This document shows positions 50,802 to 63,980 of a stretch of 64,000 nt of DNA, piece after piece. The notes under the pieces are model-generated. The model saw nothing but the letters and a program-made list of their open reading frames with translations. It was not told the origin of the DNA and ran no database searches. Each line of letters opens with the position of its first letter. Positions within the stretch are counted from its first letter, which is position 1. The stretch is from Archegozetes longisetosus (Eukaryota > Arthropoda > Arachnida > Sarcoptiformes > Trhypochthoniidae), in the NCBI GenBank assembly GCA_018873245.2, contig JAEMBT020000007.1, positions 10,809,129-10,873,128 on the forward strand, read 5' to 3'. The position numbers and the translations under genes are program-made.

Positions 50802-53800
50802 TCAACGCATAATAACAACATCAGGAGCTGAGCGCGTAGTCTCGAAACTTCTCTGTCTGGGGTGACTCGTGCCAGAGATGGGTCCAGAACTCATTTCAAT
50901 CACGGCTTCAGCGCGAAACCGATGAGGTCTGGTAGATAAAGGCACTACATTTTCGTCCTCACAATACTCATTATCATCATTATTCGGATCATTGCCATCA
51001 ATTACACTAACATGAGGCCCAATTGGAACAGACGCAGATCTGCTATATTCAGGCTTAGTTCTTAATGAATAGTCTGGATTATTACTATTATGTTGTGCAC
51101 AGTCCGGGTGATGGATTTGGGGCTGAGATGACCCGTGAAGATGATTGTCGTTTGGCGATGAAGAAGTGTCTAATTTACTGGCATCTAATGGTAGAGTTCT
51201 TTGACGTGTTCTCATGTGACTCAATACTGGCGGCGGAGGCGGCGGAGGTATTGGGCTCTCAGAACCACTCCTAATGCTGTCTCTTTGCTGCTGATGATGA
51301 ATGTGATAATAAGTACAATCGGGAGACATAGTGTTTTCAATTAAATGAGGCGGAGTTTCGGGTGAAAACTTGTCCTCTAGTAGTTGATTCGGTCCGCCGT
51401 TAGGCTGTTTGCGAAATACACTTAAGTCCACTTCAGGTACATAACACCCGTTTTCTTCGTCATTACGGAAACCTTTCCTACTAATAGTGTTTGCAGTAAT
51501 TATTTTTCTCGTACGCGGTACTGATCCTTGAGCTATGATCTCCTGTTCGAGTGCGCCTCTGTCCAGGCTAGTTATAGTCATAGTACGATCGAGACCGACT
51601 TCTACTGATGTCTCTCTAGACCTTCTTAGCTTATAATCTCGTTTTCGTTGTCGTCTTTCTTGTATTTTACTCCAACACGAAATGGTAATTGAAGCACACA
51701 TTCCCAATACTAATGCGCAAAAAACAATTAATATAACAACCATGTGTTGAGACGTCAAATTTAGGACTCCCTTATTTCCTAAATAAACATTAAAACAAAC
51801 TCAATTTAATTCATCAAGTAATCATTTGAGTTGCCCAATCTATCAGTCAAGTATGCTTCTGAACTTTATAATCCGCGATAGCAACAAGAAACAACTTCTT
51901 CTTAAGTCTGCTTCCCTGTGATGCACACGAGTTTGTTGCCAAATTTGACTTTTTACTTGCTTTCATTACATGTTCAATATAAAATCGGCTTATTTGTATT
52001 AGGTACTTTATGGTCTGATGGAAAGTATCCTACGATAACACATCACTTCTGATTGCTATCGCCGATTATTAAACTTTGAGTGTACATCAATATTAAAGTT
52101 GTTCGTAGTCAGCAATGATTCTAGTCTTAGATTTGAGCAAGTTTGCAAGTAGATCGTTAAATACGTTTATCAAATTTCTTATTAGAACAAAATCTTAAAA
52201 AACAGATGTCTATGAAACTCTGATTTAGTGAACAAAAGTCAAAGCTTGATTGTCTTGAAGTTTCCAATTACCAAGCAAATTGACCTGCTTTTGCTCAGGT
52301 TCGTTCTCTTTACGATGACAACTGAAACTAACTTGACTTTGAACTGGGATAAATATTACAAGGATATAATACCTGGAGTACAAGTGGTTTGCTTGTCTTC
52401 ATCGTAACGATATTTGCAGTCGTCATATCCATTACACTTAAGTGAAGCGTCAATACAAGTACTATCTTCGCAATCAAATTCATTGCTGTAACATTTTTCT
52501 AATGGACATATCATAAGTAAAAGTCAATTATCAGTCTGATAGTGTTCGATGATTAATACCTTTGTTGGATAATTCACGAAATGCAGTGAAAGTGATTTCG
52601 AACTCAGTGTTCGTCAAGGCCTCGGGTTTTGCGAAAAAGCGTATATTCATGTGATTACCCTCTGATCGAACAGATTCAGCTTGCGTGCCACAAAATCTTT
52701 GCTTGCGATCCGAGTCACTTAGTTTATCACCATAAATATCGATATAATTAAGTTCACAATTATTTGGAGAGTTTAACCTATATTCCTTAAAGTTTAAATA
52801 CATCTGAAAATTACAGATAAAACTTCAGTAAACTTGTCCAAACACCATCGTCTCGATAACTATCTCTAATCAAACCTTATAGCCCGGTCTCACTGTTATA
52901 TTCCACATACAGTCGATTGAAGTTTCTTGAGACATGGAATAGTTAGACAATTCTGCGGGAATTTCTTTGTGTCCTATTACTCCACTGACACCCGTTTTGT
53001 TAAATCGACACTCTATTAGACAGAGAAGAAGTAAAGTCTTTAGATCAATAAAATGTTAACTTTAACAAAAGAGAGAGCGAATGACTTACCCTGCGGAGGC
53101 TCTGGTCGTTCAGCTTAAATGAGAATAAGATAATGGCATTAAAAAGGGTAAAAACTGTTTGTTTTCGAGTAAGTCTAATAATGATAATTAACTGTAATGA
53201 TCGACAAGACTGACCTCGTATTGCGTAACTATTAATCTTACTTAATAACCTCTAATTAATTAAATGTTTCCATTTGTTATCTAAATAATCAAAAGCCTCT
53301 AATCGGATGAACTTTTCTAACAATTTAAGATCTAAACAGTCAGGAAAATCTCGATTTATATCAATTAATAGGCAATACGGTCAAAATGGTGTCGTTAAAA
53401 ATATTTTTTGATCAACAGATTAAACAAATGATATGATGCATAGAATGCTAATTATAGTAAATGAACAAATGAATACTTGGAAGCTTTTTGAATGAGTAAA
53501 CAGCTCGAAAACCCGAATATTCGATGCTTTCATCGGATACAAAACGTAGAAATAAATATCGATCATTTGAGGTGATATCTCGTGGAAAATCATGACCGCA
53601 TAGTTTAGCGATTTGATTGGAGTATCCATAGGCACCATCACGAATCTCAAGATAATCGTATTCGCAATTTGACGCTTCTTCCAGATGAAATTGATCACGA
53701 AATTCGATGCTTATTTGATGTCCGTGAGGCGCTGTATGGATTAGGTTGGATTCAAATCAGATCAAAGTCGATCGATTAATCAAAAGATTAATAGTTTGAC

Positions 53801-53983
53801 TCGAAAAAGACTAACCTTTAATGACTCGTTCGCATTCTGTATCATTAGGATAATTATTTGGGTAATTTGGCGAAAAAAATTCTCCCATTCTTTCATTGCC
53901 TACTGTAAAGTTGAAGCAACTGATACTTTTCTCGGGGTCCATTTTGGCACTAAGCGATTCGAATTTTTGAACTTCTTTAGTTG
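50802..53983 (-). CDS. Neto: Neto: CUB-CUB-LDLa membrane protein (5' end not certain)
   Basis: Seven exons on the minus strand: 53983-53816, 53731-53477, 53113-53090, 53012-52876, 52803-52560, 52498-52373 and 51778-50802. Six GT-AG joins keep the frame: five introns are phase 1 and one, inside CUB2, is phase 0. They encode at least 642 aa: CUB1 (ISCFNF, GEFFSPNYPNNYPND, FCG-like LCGHDFP, FVSDES), CUB2 (ECRFNKTG, IDCIWNITVRPGY, FCGTQ), an LDLa module (CYSNEFDCEDSTCIDASLKC), one membrane segment (VVILIVFCALVLGMCASITI) followed by a basic stretch, and a cytoplasmic tail of about 290 aa with a PPPPPPP run. This order is diagnostic of neuropilin/tolloid-like (Neto) proteins, auxiliary subunits of kainate-type glutamate receptors needed for receptor clustering at the Drosophila neuromuscular junction. 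The first exon shown opens in phase 1, so a signal-peptide exon lies upstream. Confidence 0.93.
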
Positions 53984-54846
53984 CTACAAATTCAATACAA
54001 TATAATAGAAATTAATTACTTAGTTTTTCTTCTTCATTCAAAACTTCTTACAAGTGTTGTAAGTCTAATAATGAATAAAAAATCTACTCATTAAACCTAT
54101 GAGCAGAGCGTTGCGTAAGGCAGAGCTCTGACAGTTTCGAAACTTTGATTGCTTTAGTTTAGCGCAAAAAATTAATTATCTCTTTCCTATTCATATAAAG
54201 TTATTGAAAAACAATTTGTAAAGATTTGTTCAAATAAATCATTAACTAATTTCACACAAAAATAAATTGCTTTTACAATTTGAACAGTATTATATAAAAG
54301 GGGCTATTTTTGTGATATAATTAAAAAAGTCAAATCAAATCTTCCGAAATCTGAGAGGGAAATAAGAATTGCTCGTGCAATCGTTTAGCACAGCACTAAT
54401 ATTACAATTTTAACCAGCTTTTAGTTACATTTATGATTGAGTACATTTTGAGAAGATAAGCAGACTTGAGATCATATTTAACATTGGTAAGTCACGTGCA
54501 TCATAAAAAGAATGCGTCTTTACAGAAATAGTTAGACATTTTTCAATTAATGTTCAGATCGAGTACATAATTGAAAATCAATTCATATCTCTGATAAGTC
54601 TCGAGAAACAGTTTAAGATTAACTCAAACGTTAAGATAACAGTTATGGGTGGTCTCAGTTTAGAGTATTTGAAAGCACTATAAGTTAGAACTCATTTTTA
54701 ATGATAGCTCTTGTCGTAATAGTGTTGACATTTGAAAAGATTTTAATAAAGTTGTGCTGTTTTCATAAATATTATTTTTATGAAATGTAAGAATCCTTCA
54801 TAACTTATGTAATTGAATGCAGTTTATAATTTGAAACAGAGGCAGT

Positions 54847-54921
54847 CGCGCTTATGCAGTGTTTTTAAAGGATTCATATAGTGTAGTACATGCAAGGGAA
54901 TACATGAACCCCCTAAAAGTA
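54847..54921 (+). repeat. Dispersed repeat family, copy B
   Basis: Starts TCGCGCTTATGCAG like copy A at 23153 and continues with recognisable matches (GTGTAG, CATGCAAGGG, ATGA, CCCCCTAAAA) at the same spacing. The two copies are diverged, so this is an old repeat family rather than a recent duplication. Confidence 0.55.
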
Positions 54922-57275
54922 CCAGAATCTCTAAAAGCATCGCACAGACTCAACTACTGGTTTCAAGCCATATATCAGTTTAAAGTGAAATTCGAGTAAA
55001 GCGCTAAGTGTACAAGAATTATTTTTATAATTAATGAATTTTAGCTGCTCTCAACTTATAATACACATTTTGATTCACTTGAGTTACTCAAATCAGTTAA
55101 GATAAGAACTTTGAGAAAGTTCTCGTTTAAAATACATTAGAGACAAAAATTTGTCATTAGATAAGATTTAACGAAAGAATTATTACAAACTAGAATAAAT
55201 GTTCAAATAACAAAAAAGACATTAATAAAAGATTTTGTAACGATAACTAATAATGACTAAAAGAATTTGAGTCATATTCTTCTCAAAATAGCTTTGAGAG
55301 AATTATGATTCAATAAAATTTGACGACTGTTTCAAATTAAATAGATATTGTAAAATCAATTTCACCAAAAATCGCTTTCGATAGTTTAAGCTCTGACCCA
55401 AAATTAAAGTCAGATTTTGAGAATGGCCTGAATATTCCTGATGTGAGACAAATCCATAGCTGACTCAGAATGCATTTAGCATTGACTTTATATGGCAGTT
55501 ATTTTATAAAGAGTAAAGCAATAATCATTTGTGTGTGAAGTTAAGCGATAAATCATAATAATATTAATGGTAATAATAATCAAGTGAAAGCGTTTTCGTT
55601 TTCATAAAATTATTAGTGACCATAACTTGGCTTCATCTCAAAAGAGGATCAAATACTCAATTGAGACAGACAGTATTGTGTTGTAAACTTAGCTAAGTTG
55701 CATCTAAACCATACTAATAAATTAAATTGTTTATTCTCTTTCCAAATGCTCGCAACAACTGTACTGCGCTTCTAACAAAAACATTCTTCATATTATCATT
55801 CAATAAAGAAAAATTCAATTTTCAATGTCAAACAAAACTGAATCTATGATAAAGATTATTTTAATTATCGACCATGGATATTTTGATGAGTTTTATTAGA
55901 TTCCTTTGTGAGGCAAATGAGCTGTAAGTTTGATATATTAAAGTGTAACAAAACCAAATGACATTCAGAAAAATCATAAATTTCTTATAATACAGAATTT
56001 GAATACTTGAACAATAATATTTCATATTAAGTGAAAGAGCTACGAGAAAAGATATTAATAGTATGAACCACTTTGAAAACTTATTCTTTCATGAATAAGA
56101 GTTAGACAAAGTTGACATTGTCTGGAATGGGTTGCTTTGGTGTTCACATTTTAATAATATGTTTTTGGAGAGAGTGTACTAAAACATCCAAAGGAAGTCA
56201 GTTTGATGTTCGACCTAATAATAATCATATATCTATTGAAAGGCAAAATTGCAAATCGAGCTAAACTTCCAAATAAAGCAACTGAAATTTCAAACCAAAT
56301 GTTTCATTGAATTTAATGACTACTTTGTTATTTAATAATAATGGATGGCTTGTCATACGAGAAAGAGATATAAAAATCTAGTCGATTTTATTATTGTTAT
56401 AACGTTTTTTGTTGTAATTTTCATATCAAATTTGAGTTTTCAAGCTTCACAATCAAATCTATTTCATAATATTTCTTAAGCGCAATTTCTCGATCCGAGT
56501 AAAAAATCATTTTTTTCATAAGCCAAATAAAGCGAAATAAAAAATTAAATTAAAAAAAACGTCACTTCACGACTTATTCCCTAAATTGAATCCACAGTTA
56601 TTGGAATAGCGAAAGACTTAGAAGTAGTCGGAAACAGAGGCCTTAATACAAGACATAATGTTATTTGGTTTTTATCTTATTGTGCATAAGTTAACTAAAA
56701 AGGTTGGTGGAAGTTTGCAATTTTTGAGTTGAGGGAAAAACTAATAAATTATCGATATTTCCAAGCAATAGATTCACGTAGAGCCATTAGGTCTGTTACT
56801 TGGCTTCACCAACACATGCACTAAACGTGAACTGAATTATTAACGGGTAGTATATTTTCAATGTTAGCAAAAAATCATATCAGTGCTCAAATTTGCGACT
56901 CCAACTAAATTGTCAGCTCAGAGTTTATTAATTTAGATGATAATATAAATTATGTTTTCGTTTTTCAACTTGTATTCATAATTTTTATAATATCTTAGAA
57001 AAATGGTTTTGAATATTATGTTCACACGTTTCGTGTTATGTTTACATGAAAAGGCATTACTTCTTCTCCTCATGTTTAACACGTATCGAGTATGTAAAAT
57101 GTGTAACGACTACGAGCCACTATCGATCGATATTTCTGTTTTTCTTCAATGTTCAAGATGTAGTATTTTATAGTGTTTGCCTTATTTATACATCGGTTGT
57201 GTTACTTTTGAGGATTTGTTAGAGATTAGCGATCAAAAGTTTTCAAAAGAATAAGAAAAAGAGAGCAGAGAATGA

Positions 57276-57330
57276 GAGTGAGTATGGAGGAGAGCACGGA
57301 AGAGAGCATGAAAGAGAGCATGGAATGGCT
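57276..57330. repeat. GAGAG-rich degenerate repeat
   Basis: Purine-rich run with GAGAGCATG repeated at 12-13 base spacing. It lies within 700 bases of the candidate Neto first exon, on its 3' side. GAGA-factor-like binding is conceivable but not shown. Confidence 0.4.
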
Positions 57331-57936
57331 GATTCTTGCATCAATCATGAATGTATGAAATAAATACGAGAAAAGCAGAGATGATCCGCATAGAAAAACA
57401 AACACTACATTGAGTTGATATGACTTTTTTTAAACCAATTTGCCATAAAACCAATTTCTGTTTGCAATTTCCATTTAAACTTTAAGTTATATTTCTTTCG
57501 TATAATAAATTACACGAAAAAACTTTTGTTAAATTCAAGTGAAATTTTAAACGCATCCGTCTATTCATTTATTTAGTAGTATTAGGGATGAGAAATTTGC
57601 ACAATAGGCTCATAAAACAATTTCCCTCTGAGACCAAAACAGTAGAGAAGATCGACAGAAAAAATACATTCTTTCTAAGAAAGCGGCTGTTCAACAAAAA
57701 AATTCAGGCAAAAAAACGAGAGGCAAACATATCTAACAGTCGATACAACTGCGAAAATGAGTGCAAACATCAACAAAACGAATGACTTGTCTTCTTATGT
57801 TTCTTCGTGTCGGATTGCAGTGACATAAAAATAAGTTGGTTTTTGCGTTGTGTATATGTCTCATGTTATATACAGATGTATACCCAGAAACTGGCACCAT
57901 TTGGTGGTGACGAACAAGGCGAACAACAAGGCTTAC

Positions 57937-57982
57937 CACTGAGAACGCAGGCAAATAAAGTATTGCTTCCAGTTCTCAGCAT
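57937..57982 (-). CDS. Candidate Neto signal-peptide exon
   Basis: On the minus strand an ATG at 57982-57980, preceded directly by an in-frame TAA, opens 15 codons plus one base before a good donor, CAGTG|GTAAGC. The phase (1) matches the acceptor of the first certain Neto exon at 53983. Joined, the N-terminus would read MLRTGSNTLFACVLSATKEV, with a short hydrophobic core TLFACVLSA acceptable for a signal peptide. The protein would be 658 aa. The context around the ATG is not strong, and a phase match alone has one chance in three, so this is a candidate only. Confidence 0.33.
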
Positions 57983-58176
57983 TTATTTAGACATTTTTCT
58001 ACTATTGTTTTCTCTCTTAGCCATTACAGCCCACTATTGACTCTCCAATTCCGGAGATAAAGTTAGACATTTGGTAAAGGCGTTTGTTTGTTGATTCCTG
58101 AGCTGTTAATCTGAATCAGATGCCAATATGAGGTCATTAACTGAAAAGAAGCCATTTCTCCCTTTTTCACTTATTG

Positions 58177-58261
58177 TTGAACCAATTCCTTCGTTCAACC
58201 AATTCCTTCTTTCAACCAATTCCTTCTCTCAACCAATTCCTACTTCCATCCAATTGCCAAC
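58177..58261. repeat. 17-bp tandem repeat, about five copies
   Basis: Units of TTCAACCAATTCCTTCT at 58177-58193, 58194-58210, 58211-58227 and 58228-58244, with a degenerate fifth copy to 58261. Confidence 0.9.
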
Positions 58262-58383
58262 TAAGACATGTTTTACGAACAATGAGAGTAATAAGAATAA
58301 AGGCTCTCTTTTACTAAAAATTCTTTAACCTAAAAAATAAGATCAATTGGTTGGTATACTTGAAGTTTTGTGGGGGAGCACTG

Positions 58384-58398
58384 CAGGGGTTGCCAAAC
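58384..58398 (+). mobile_element. Possible hAT-type transposon end
   Basis: CAGGGGTTGCCAAAC closely resembles the terminal sequence of Charlie-like hAT DNA transposons (CAGNGGTNGGCAAAC). No matching inverted end or transposase coding was found in the window, so this would be a truncated relic, or a chance match. Confidence 0.25.
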
Positions 58399-59508
58399 AG
58401 CAGAAATATGATGAATAGCGGATAATAGTGAGAGCGCGGCTAACTTTAACTTGCGACTATTTTCAACTTCTTATGTGTGGCATTGGGGACCTAATCGTAT
58501 CCATGGGTACAACAGATTTACAGGTTTGAACTTTCACTGTCGCAATGTCTTGTGGTATTTCATGGATGTCAATATTGCAGCTTTATAGACATGATTCTAC
58601 TAACAAATAGTGAATTATGGATGTCATTCAAAACTATCCTCTCGTTATTTGTGTGATAGATCTCATTATTATTATAATTTTCTAAATCCTCACCCAAATT
58701 GATAGTCCATCGGCTCAATGGAAATGAAGATTCAAATTCGTCAGACTATAAGTTTGGGCTGAAAGCCCTGATAGCTTGTGATTGTGTTTGGCAGTTGAAT
58801 AAGTTTGAAAATATTAATAATTTCGAGTAAAGCCTTCTCTTCATGACTTCTAGTGAAAGCTTATCAGATGTGCTGAACCGTATGTTCACAATCCCTTTTG
58901 ATCAATAATGTTATGCAGATATAATCTATTCGATAAAATCTTATTCATATATCAATGTAATCAATGTTTTTATTAAGTCTAATGCATTCACATTCCTAAC
59001 AATAGTGACCGTTTGACCTGAGATTGCAGTTCAATCAAGCTAGCATTTGATATACTGTCAAGTTTCTGATAGTTTGTTCATTTGCAACAAAATTAATCGA
59101 ATCTCATGTGTTATGTCAAAATGGGTTTGAACTTTCTATAAGAACGAGAATCGAAATTATAACTAATTGCTGAGAAAACAATTTGATGACACAACAGAAA
59201 ATAGTAATTTATGTCGACATCAGCTCTAAGCAAATAGTGGTTCACATAATAAGAACCACTAATTTGATGAATAAGTCTAATCTCTAACGATTGTGAAACA
59301 CCACTGAAATCTAAGTTGATTCAAATTTTTCGAATAATTAAATAATCAATGAGGAGCAGTTGAAATTAAATTTTCAGCTTGCTCAAAGCTGTGTCAAATA
59401 GTGATCTGTTTTAGACCTCGTTTGGCGATTAAATTAGAAATAAATGGAGAATATAGTGGTTTTATTTGTTGATTCACCTTTTAGTGTATAGCACTGAATA
59501 CAAAGTGA

Positions 59509-59544
59509 TATCCAAAGCGGTATCCGAAGCGGTATCCAAAGCGG
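59509..59544. repeat. 12-bp tandem repeat, three copies
   Basis: TATCCAAAGCGG, TATCCGAAGCGG, TATCCAAAGCGG in immediate succession. Confidence 0.9.
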
Positions 59545-60909
59545 TACCATATTTTAGATTATGTTACCTCCAGTTTGATATCAAATTTTCTTTTCCTATA
59601 TTTATTTGCCCATTTCTCCCCATCAAATGGTTTACTATTTCAAGAATTGGCTTTAATCAAAATAAAAAAGTAATGATAACCCTTTCTTTTCTGCTACATC
59701 TAATGCAGTATATTCTGTTCGTTTGTTAAGTTTAATGATGCTTATAATGTGAGTTTCCTTTCGCTTTAGTTTGGGCTTATTATTAATAAAGTGCAAATTA
59801 GTCAATAGCTGGAAACAAATATATATATGTTTAGCAAACTAGTCGTTCAATAAATTTACTTAAAAATCTATTACATTTATAATCGACTAATCGAAATATC
59901 TAACTCATTGTAAGACACTTTTATCCAAAGCATTCGATACTTACTCAACAAAATCTTTTGTACACAAAATCAGTCTTTCAAGTGCTTCAAAAACAATTCT
60001 GAAAATGACTTTTCAGCCTATTTAGCTAACACTTAATGGATTTGAAAGCTAATGATTATTTTTCATTTAGGATGCTTCTAATGGTTGTTTTCTTGGTTTG
60101 ATTAACCAAAATGAATTCTATTGAGCAGCTGTACGAATATTAAATAGTTTGTAGAATTTTTTCATCCACGCAGTCATTGATCAACTGATGGGAAACGAAT
60201 TTTTTAATCGATACAACAAGTAGAATAGAATTGAGTTTAATCGAATAAAAAGTATCCATCTCCTTCTACTTTAACCTTAATTCATGGGAGCTTTAAGGTA
60301 TACCCAACTTATCTATAATATATTTTGTATATGCCTTATGGATTAATAATATCAAACAATATACACATGTATGAGAATAAAAAAAAGACAATATTGGAAA
60401 TGATTTAACATCTCAAACGAAACACTATTATAAATATTTATTAGATTAGAGAAAATCAATATATACGGGCACATTCTCTACAGGTATATCGAATCTATGC
60501 CAGATTTGCAAATCGGGCACATTCATCAGTTTCAAATTTGCCTCTATTATATTCCTAATAATTTTTGTTTGATTTGCTTAAATCAAAAAGCAATAGCTCG
60601 CAGCCAACTTAAGATTGACATCAAAGTGATTGAATTGAAAGAGAATGTCGAATATATTGAAAAGCGAGACATAACACTGAGTGAAAAGAAAACCAAACAT
60701 CAGCCAAACCAATACTTCATGAAATACAATAAGTCATACCAGCATCAAGTCATTCATCATTTTTGTGCGCCACAGATTGGATAAACTATAATACAGAGGT
60801 TTCACGCGAATTGTAATAAAATATAAAATTATATTTCAGCATAACGTATGAGACCATATGAGTTCTCATTCGACTTATATATATATATCAAAGGAGAGAG
60901 TGAGTAAGT

Positions 60910-60913
<4 letters not shown>

Positions 60914-60942
<29 letters not shown>
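60914..60942. repeat. (GA)n microsatellite
   Basis: About 14 uninterrupted GA units. Confidence 0.9.
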
Positions 60943-60945
<3 letters not shown>

Positions 60946-61056
60946 TATTACGCGTAAGTTATATTGCATATTACATCAAAAAAGTGGCACAATATTATTT
61001 TGCGCACAAACTTCTGGTCAAAATTGGATGAAATGAGAATTGGGTATATTATAGTG

Positions 61057-61079
61057 ATATATATATATATATATATATC
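61057..61079. repeat. (AT)n microsatellite
   Basis: About 11 AT units. Confidence 0.9.
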
Positions 61080-62081
61080 TACATGACTGAGTATTATTAA
61101 CTGTTTACTTATTTGAAATCATACAAAAACTCAAGAAAAGAATGATAATTATCGGTAAAGCTTTTATTGTAGAGTAAGAGTGCAGTGAAGTTAATTGCAA
61201 GAGAAGTCATTAGGCGTAAACATTTAACGAATGCAATTAAAATTCAAAAGATAGGCAAAAACGGGGATCTTATGTTGCCTTTAGATGAATAGTTGTTCTG
61301 TTTACTAATCAAGCGCGAGAATAATAGGCTCTTTCAAGCATTACTTGTTAGTTATTTCTCCTGTGTCTCAAAACTAATACGATTTTTTTCTTATATCAAC
61401 TATAAACTATTACCAGAATAATAATAAAGCTCAACATAATTTACGATTAGATCTTATGCCACTATTTTGTTTTACTAAACACTATTCATTGGAATACATG
61501 CACAGAACATAAACACTAAAATAGTAACGCATTTCAATAGAAGCTTGAGGTAACTCATTATATAAATTACAGCCAACTTATTATTCTGTTAATAAATTGT
61601 GTCATATCTCACATTTGTAGCATATGTTTCCAATGAGTGCAAAAATGACACGCTTTGGGATATTGAATCCACACTAAAACACGAAATAACATTTCAATAT
61701 TGACTAAATTTGAAACGCTGACAAATTTTAGCCCTTCTCCACATATTTGATTGTTTTAGACTTAATTTGACCCAAAACAAGCTACAAATGATAAGAATTG
61801 AATCCAATTTTAAAAGAAGTTTCTATGAAGAAAGAATCCGGATTTTAATCAGTTTGAATAATTCATTGATTCTCTAATTTTGATAAGTTCGCAAAATTGA
61901 TAAGAAGCTGGCAAAATTATAATAATAGTGATATTTCATTTTAAATGAAAACTTGGTCTTAATATAAATATTATGCAATAATAGTGACACTAATTTATTG
62001 CATAGAAAAAGGCAGTAATGCTTCTAAAAAATCAGATTAGTGTCAATTGATTGAACATAATAATAATATACTGATCTATTA

Positions 62082-62220
62082 CAGTGAAACCTGTCTAACT
62101 TGAACATAGGCTTAAGTGTTTTATTAAAACACAATTTCAAAACTCCATTTAGAAATTATTTCATTGTTAATGATCTTTGAGAGCACTTAACTACATGTTC
62201 TAATTAGACAGGTTTCACTG
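62082..62220. mobile_element. 139-bp MITE with Tc1/mariner-type ends
   Basis: Terminal inverted repeats beginning CAGTGAAACCTGTCTAA on the left and ending in its exact complement on the right; the match extends further inward to GAACAT with one or two mismatches. The element is flanked on both sides by TA, the target duplication of the Tc1/mariner/pogo superfamily, and even the next four bases (CTAT and ATAG) are symmetrical. The 139 bp have no coding capacity, so it is a non-autonomous element moved by a transposase from elsewhere. The ends are nearly identical, which suggests a fairly recent insertion. Confidence 0.85.
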
Positions 62221-63945
62221 TAATAGCTTATTATTAAGCTTATTATTAAGTTTTAATAATAAACTCCTGTAAGCCATTAGCAGACAGTGATTTGCATGTA
62301 TGTCACTTTTTCGTATTTTGGTCTAATATTTATGCCTCAAAGTCAAAAAGAGGTGATAGAAATAACTGAATGTCTTCACAAATGGAAACCAAACGACTCA
62401 CTATCAAAAGTATGGCTTATCAGGCTTTGGGAGCACTTGATTGAGCATATATTGAAAGTTACATTTGTGAGATAGATACTAATGATCTGAAGCCAATAAT
62501 ACATTATATGAGGGTTCGCAAGAAAAACGCACTTTTCGACCAAGCAATAGAGATTTCAGTTTTTCTGCACTAATTCAGGAGAAATCTGAACAGAAAGGGA
62601 TCTAAACTGGCATCTCTTTCTATATTATATTACTCTCGACTTAAGCTGATGGTAACGCAGACACAATTGCTATTGTAAACATACAATATTAGGTTATTTC
62701 TATGTTTTTTACGTCTCAAAACGATGCAACGACTTAGAGAGTTGGCTTCATTTTCTATTATTGAACCACAAATATTAAATAAAGTCAATACCAGATCATT
62801 CATGAGTCTCTAAGAACTGTATTTTCAACAAACAAATGGATTATTTCCGGTTTAGCCGATCATCTAACATGATATAAAATTGATTTTCTGAGTATCATAA
62901 TTGATAAATTCTATCATTTCGGATGATTTCCTCTAAACTGAGACCATTTGAAACCCTTTTCCACGTCTTATCGATTGTTCAGATTCTGTAAAGTTGTTGA
63001 GTTTGAAGAATCTAAAGAGAACCTAAAGTTTAATTTTGTGTTCATAAAGTTTTATGGCTCTGAAAGGAAACAATTTTGATGAGCCAATTGAAATACACTG
63101 TTTAATGATAAAACAATTGAAGCCATTTTAGTAGAGATGAAGAAGAATAATCAGAAAAAAGTTCGTCAATTCTTTATTCTAAGAATTGTGTGTTAGCCCT
63201 CTTTCACTATCCCTATGGCCTGTTATATATGTTTCATTTTCTGCTCTGTTGGTCAGCAGGAACTTTCAATTATCTAACTTTCAAAGCACATGTCCTCCTC
63301 ATCAATGGCTTTTTGTGGTCATCAAAACTAAATGTTGCGTTTGTGCGTTAGCCAATGGCTGAGAAAATGCAATTTATTCTTAGAAATACACTTTCAATTT
63401 GTTTTAGCTAAATGCACAGCAAAATCTTTTGCGTCAAAATAAAATTATCGTTTCATCAATTTTTCCATTTATCTCAACCCTATATTAGTTAATTCGTAAT
63501 AAAATAGAAAAACTTTTCTTTTGCTCCATTTTATTATTTATTAAACAGTTGTCTAATGAAACCAAATCCGTATTGAAACGGTTGAGAAAGTTTTCAACAA
63601 ATTGTTGAACTGAGAAACATTCAATTGAGGATATATTTATCTGTGTGCAAACATATGCAAATCTAATTTAAATATTTTATCAGCAGTTAGCATCTAATTT
63701 CTATATTTTTTACGTTTTATAAGTAACAAATTTCAACTTGCGATTAGAAGCACTAGAAAGTTGTATGTTTTTCTTGTACGGCTTGATCCAGACTTCAGCT
63801 ACTCTTCGGTTCGTTAAAGTTGTGTCGATAAGCCATTGATTGTTAGAATAGCTTATTATAAGAAAATTCGAACGCAATCTGAGCGATTTTGTGTTGTTCT
63901 TACATAAATGTTATAATAATATACAAAGGGATTGAGCTCAAATCA

Positions 63946-63980
63946 TATATAAACACTCGGAAGGAGACAGTAATAGACAA
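63946..63980 (+). promoter_or_regulatory. Possible core promoter at the right edge
   Basis: TATATAAA at 63946-63953 is followed by GACAGTAAT about 15-20 bases on and a moderately GC-richer stretch to the window end. A transcript reading out of the window is possible; TATA-like strings are frequent in sequence this AT-rich. Confidence 0.2.

Larger units (their letters stand above)
53984..57936 (-). other. Probable first coding intron of Neto
   Basis: Nearly 4 kb between the first certain Neto exon (acceptor TTTGTAG) and the candidate signal-peptide exon. It holds no other coding exon that I can see, and carries copy B of the dispersed repeat at 54847. Confidence 0.35.

Noticed and set aside
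57733-57954. 73-codon minus-strand open frame overlapping the candidate Neto first exon
   Set aside because: It runs in another frame through the donor site and carries no protein-like motif.
60497-60784. 95-codon open frame upstream of Neto
   Set aside because: No family pattern; amino-acid use matches translated AT-rich non-coding DNA.
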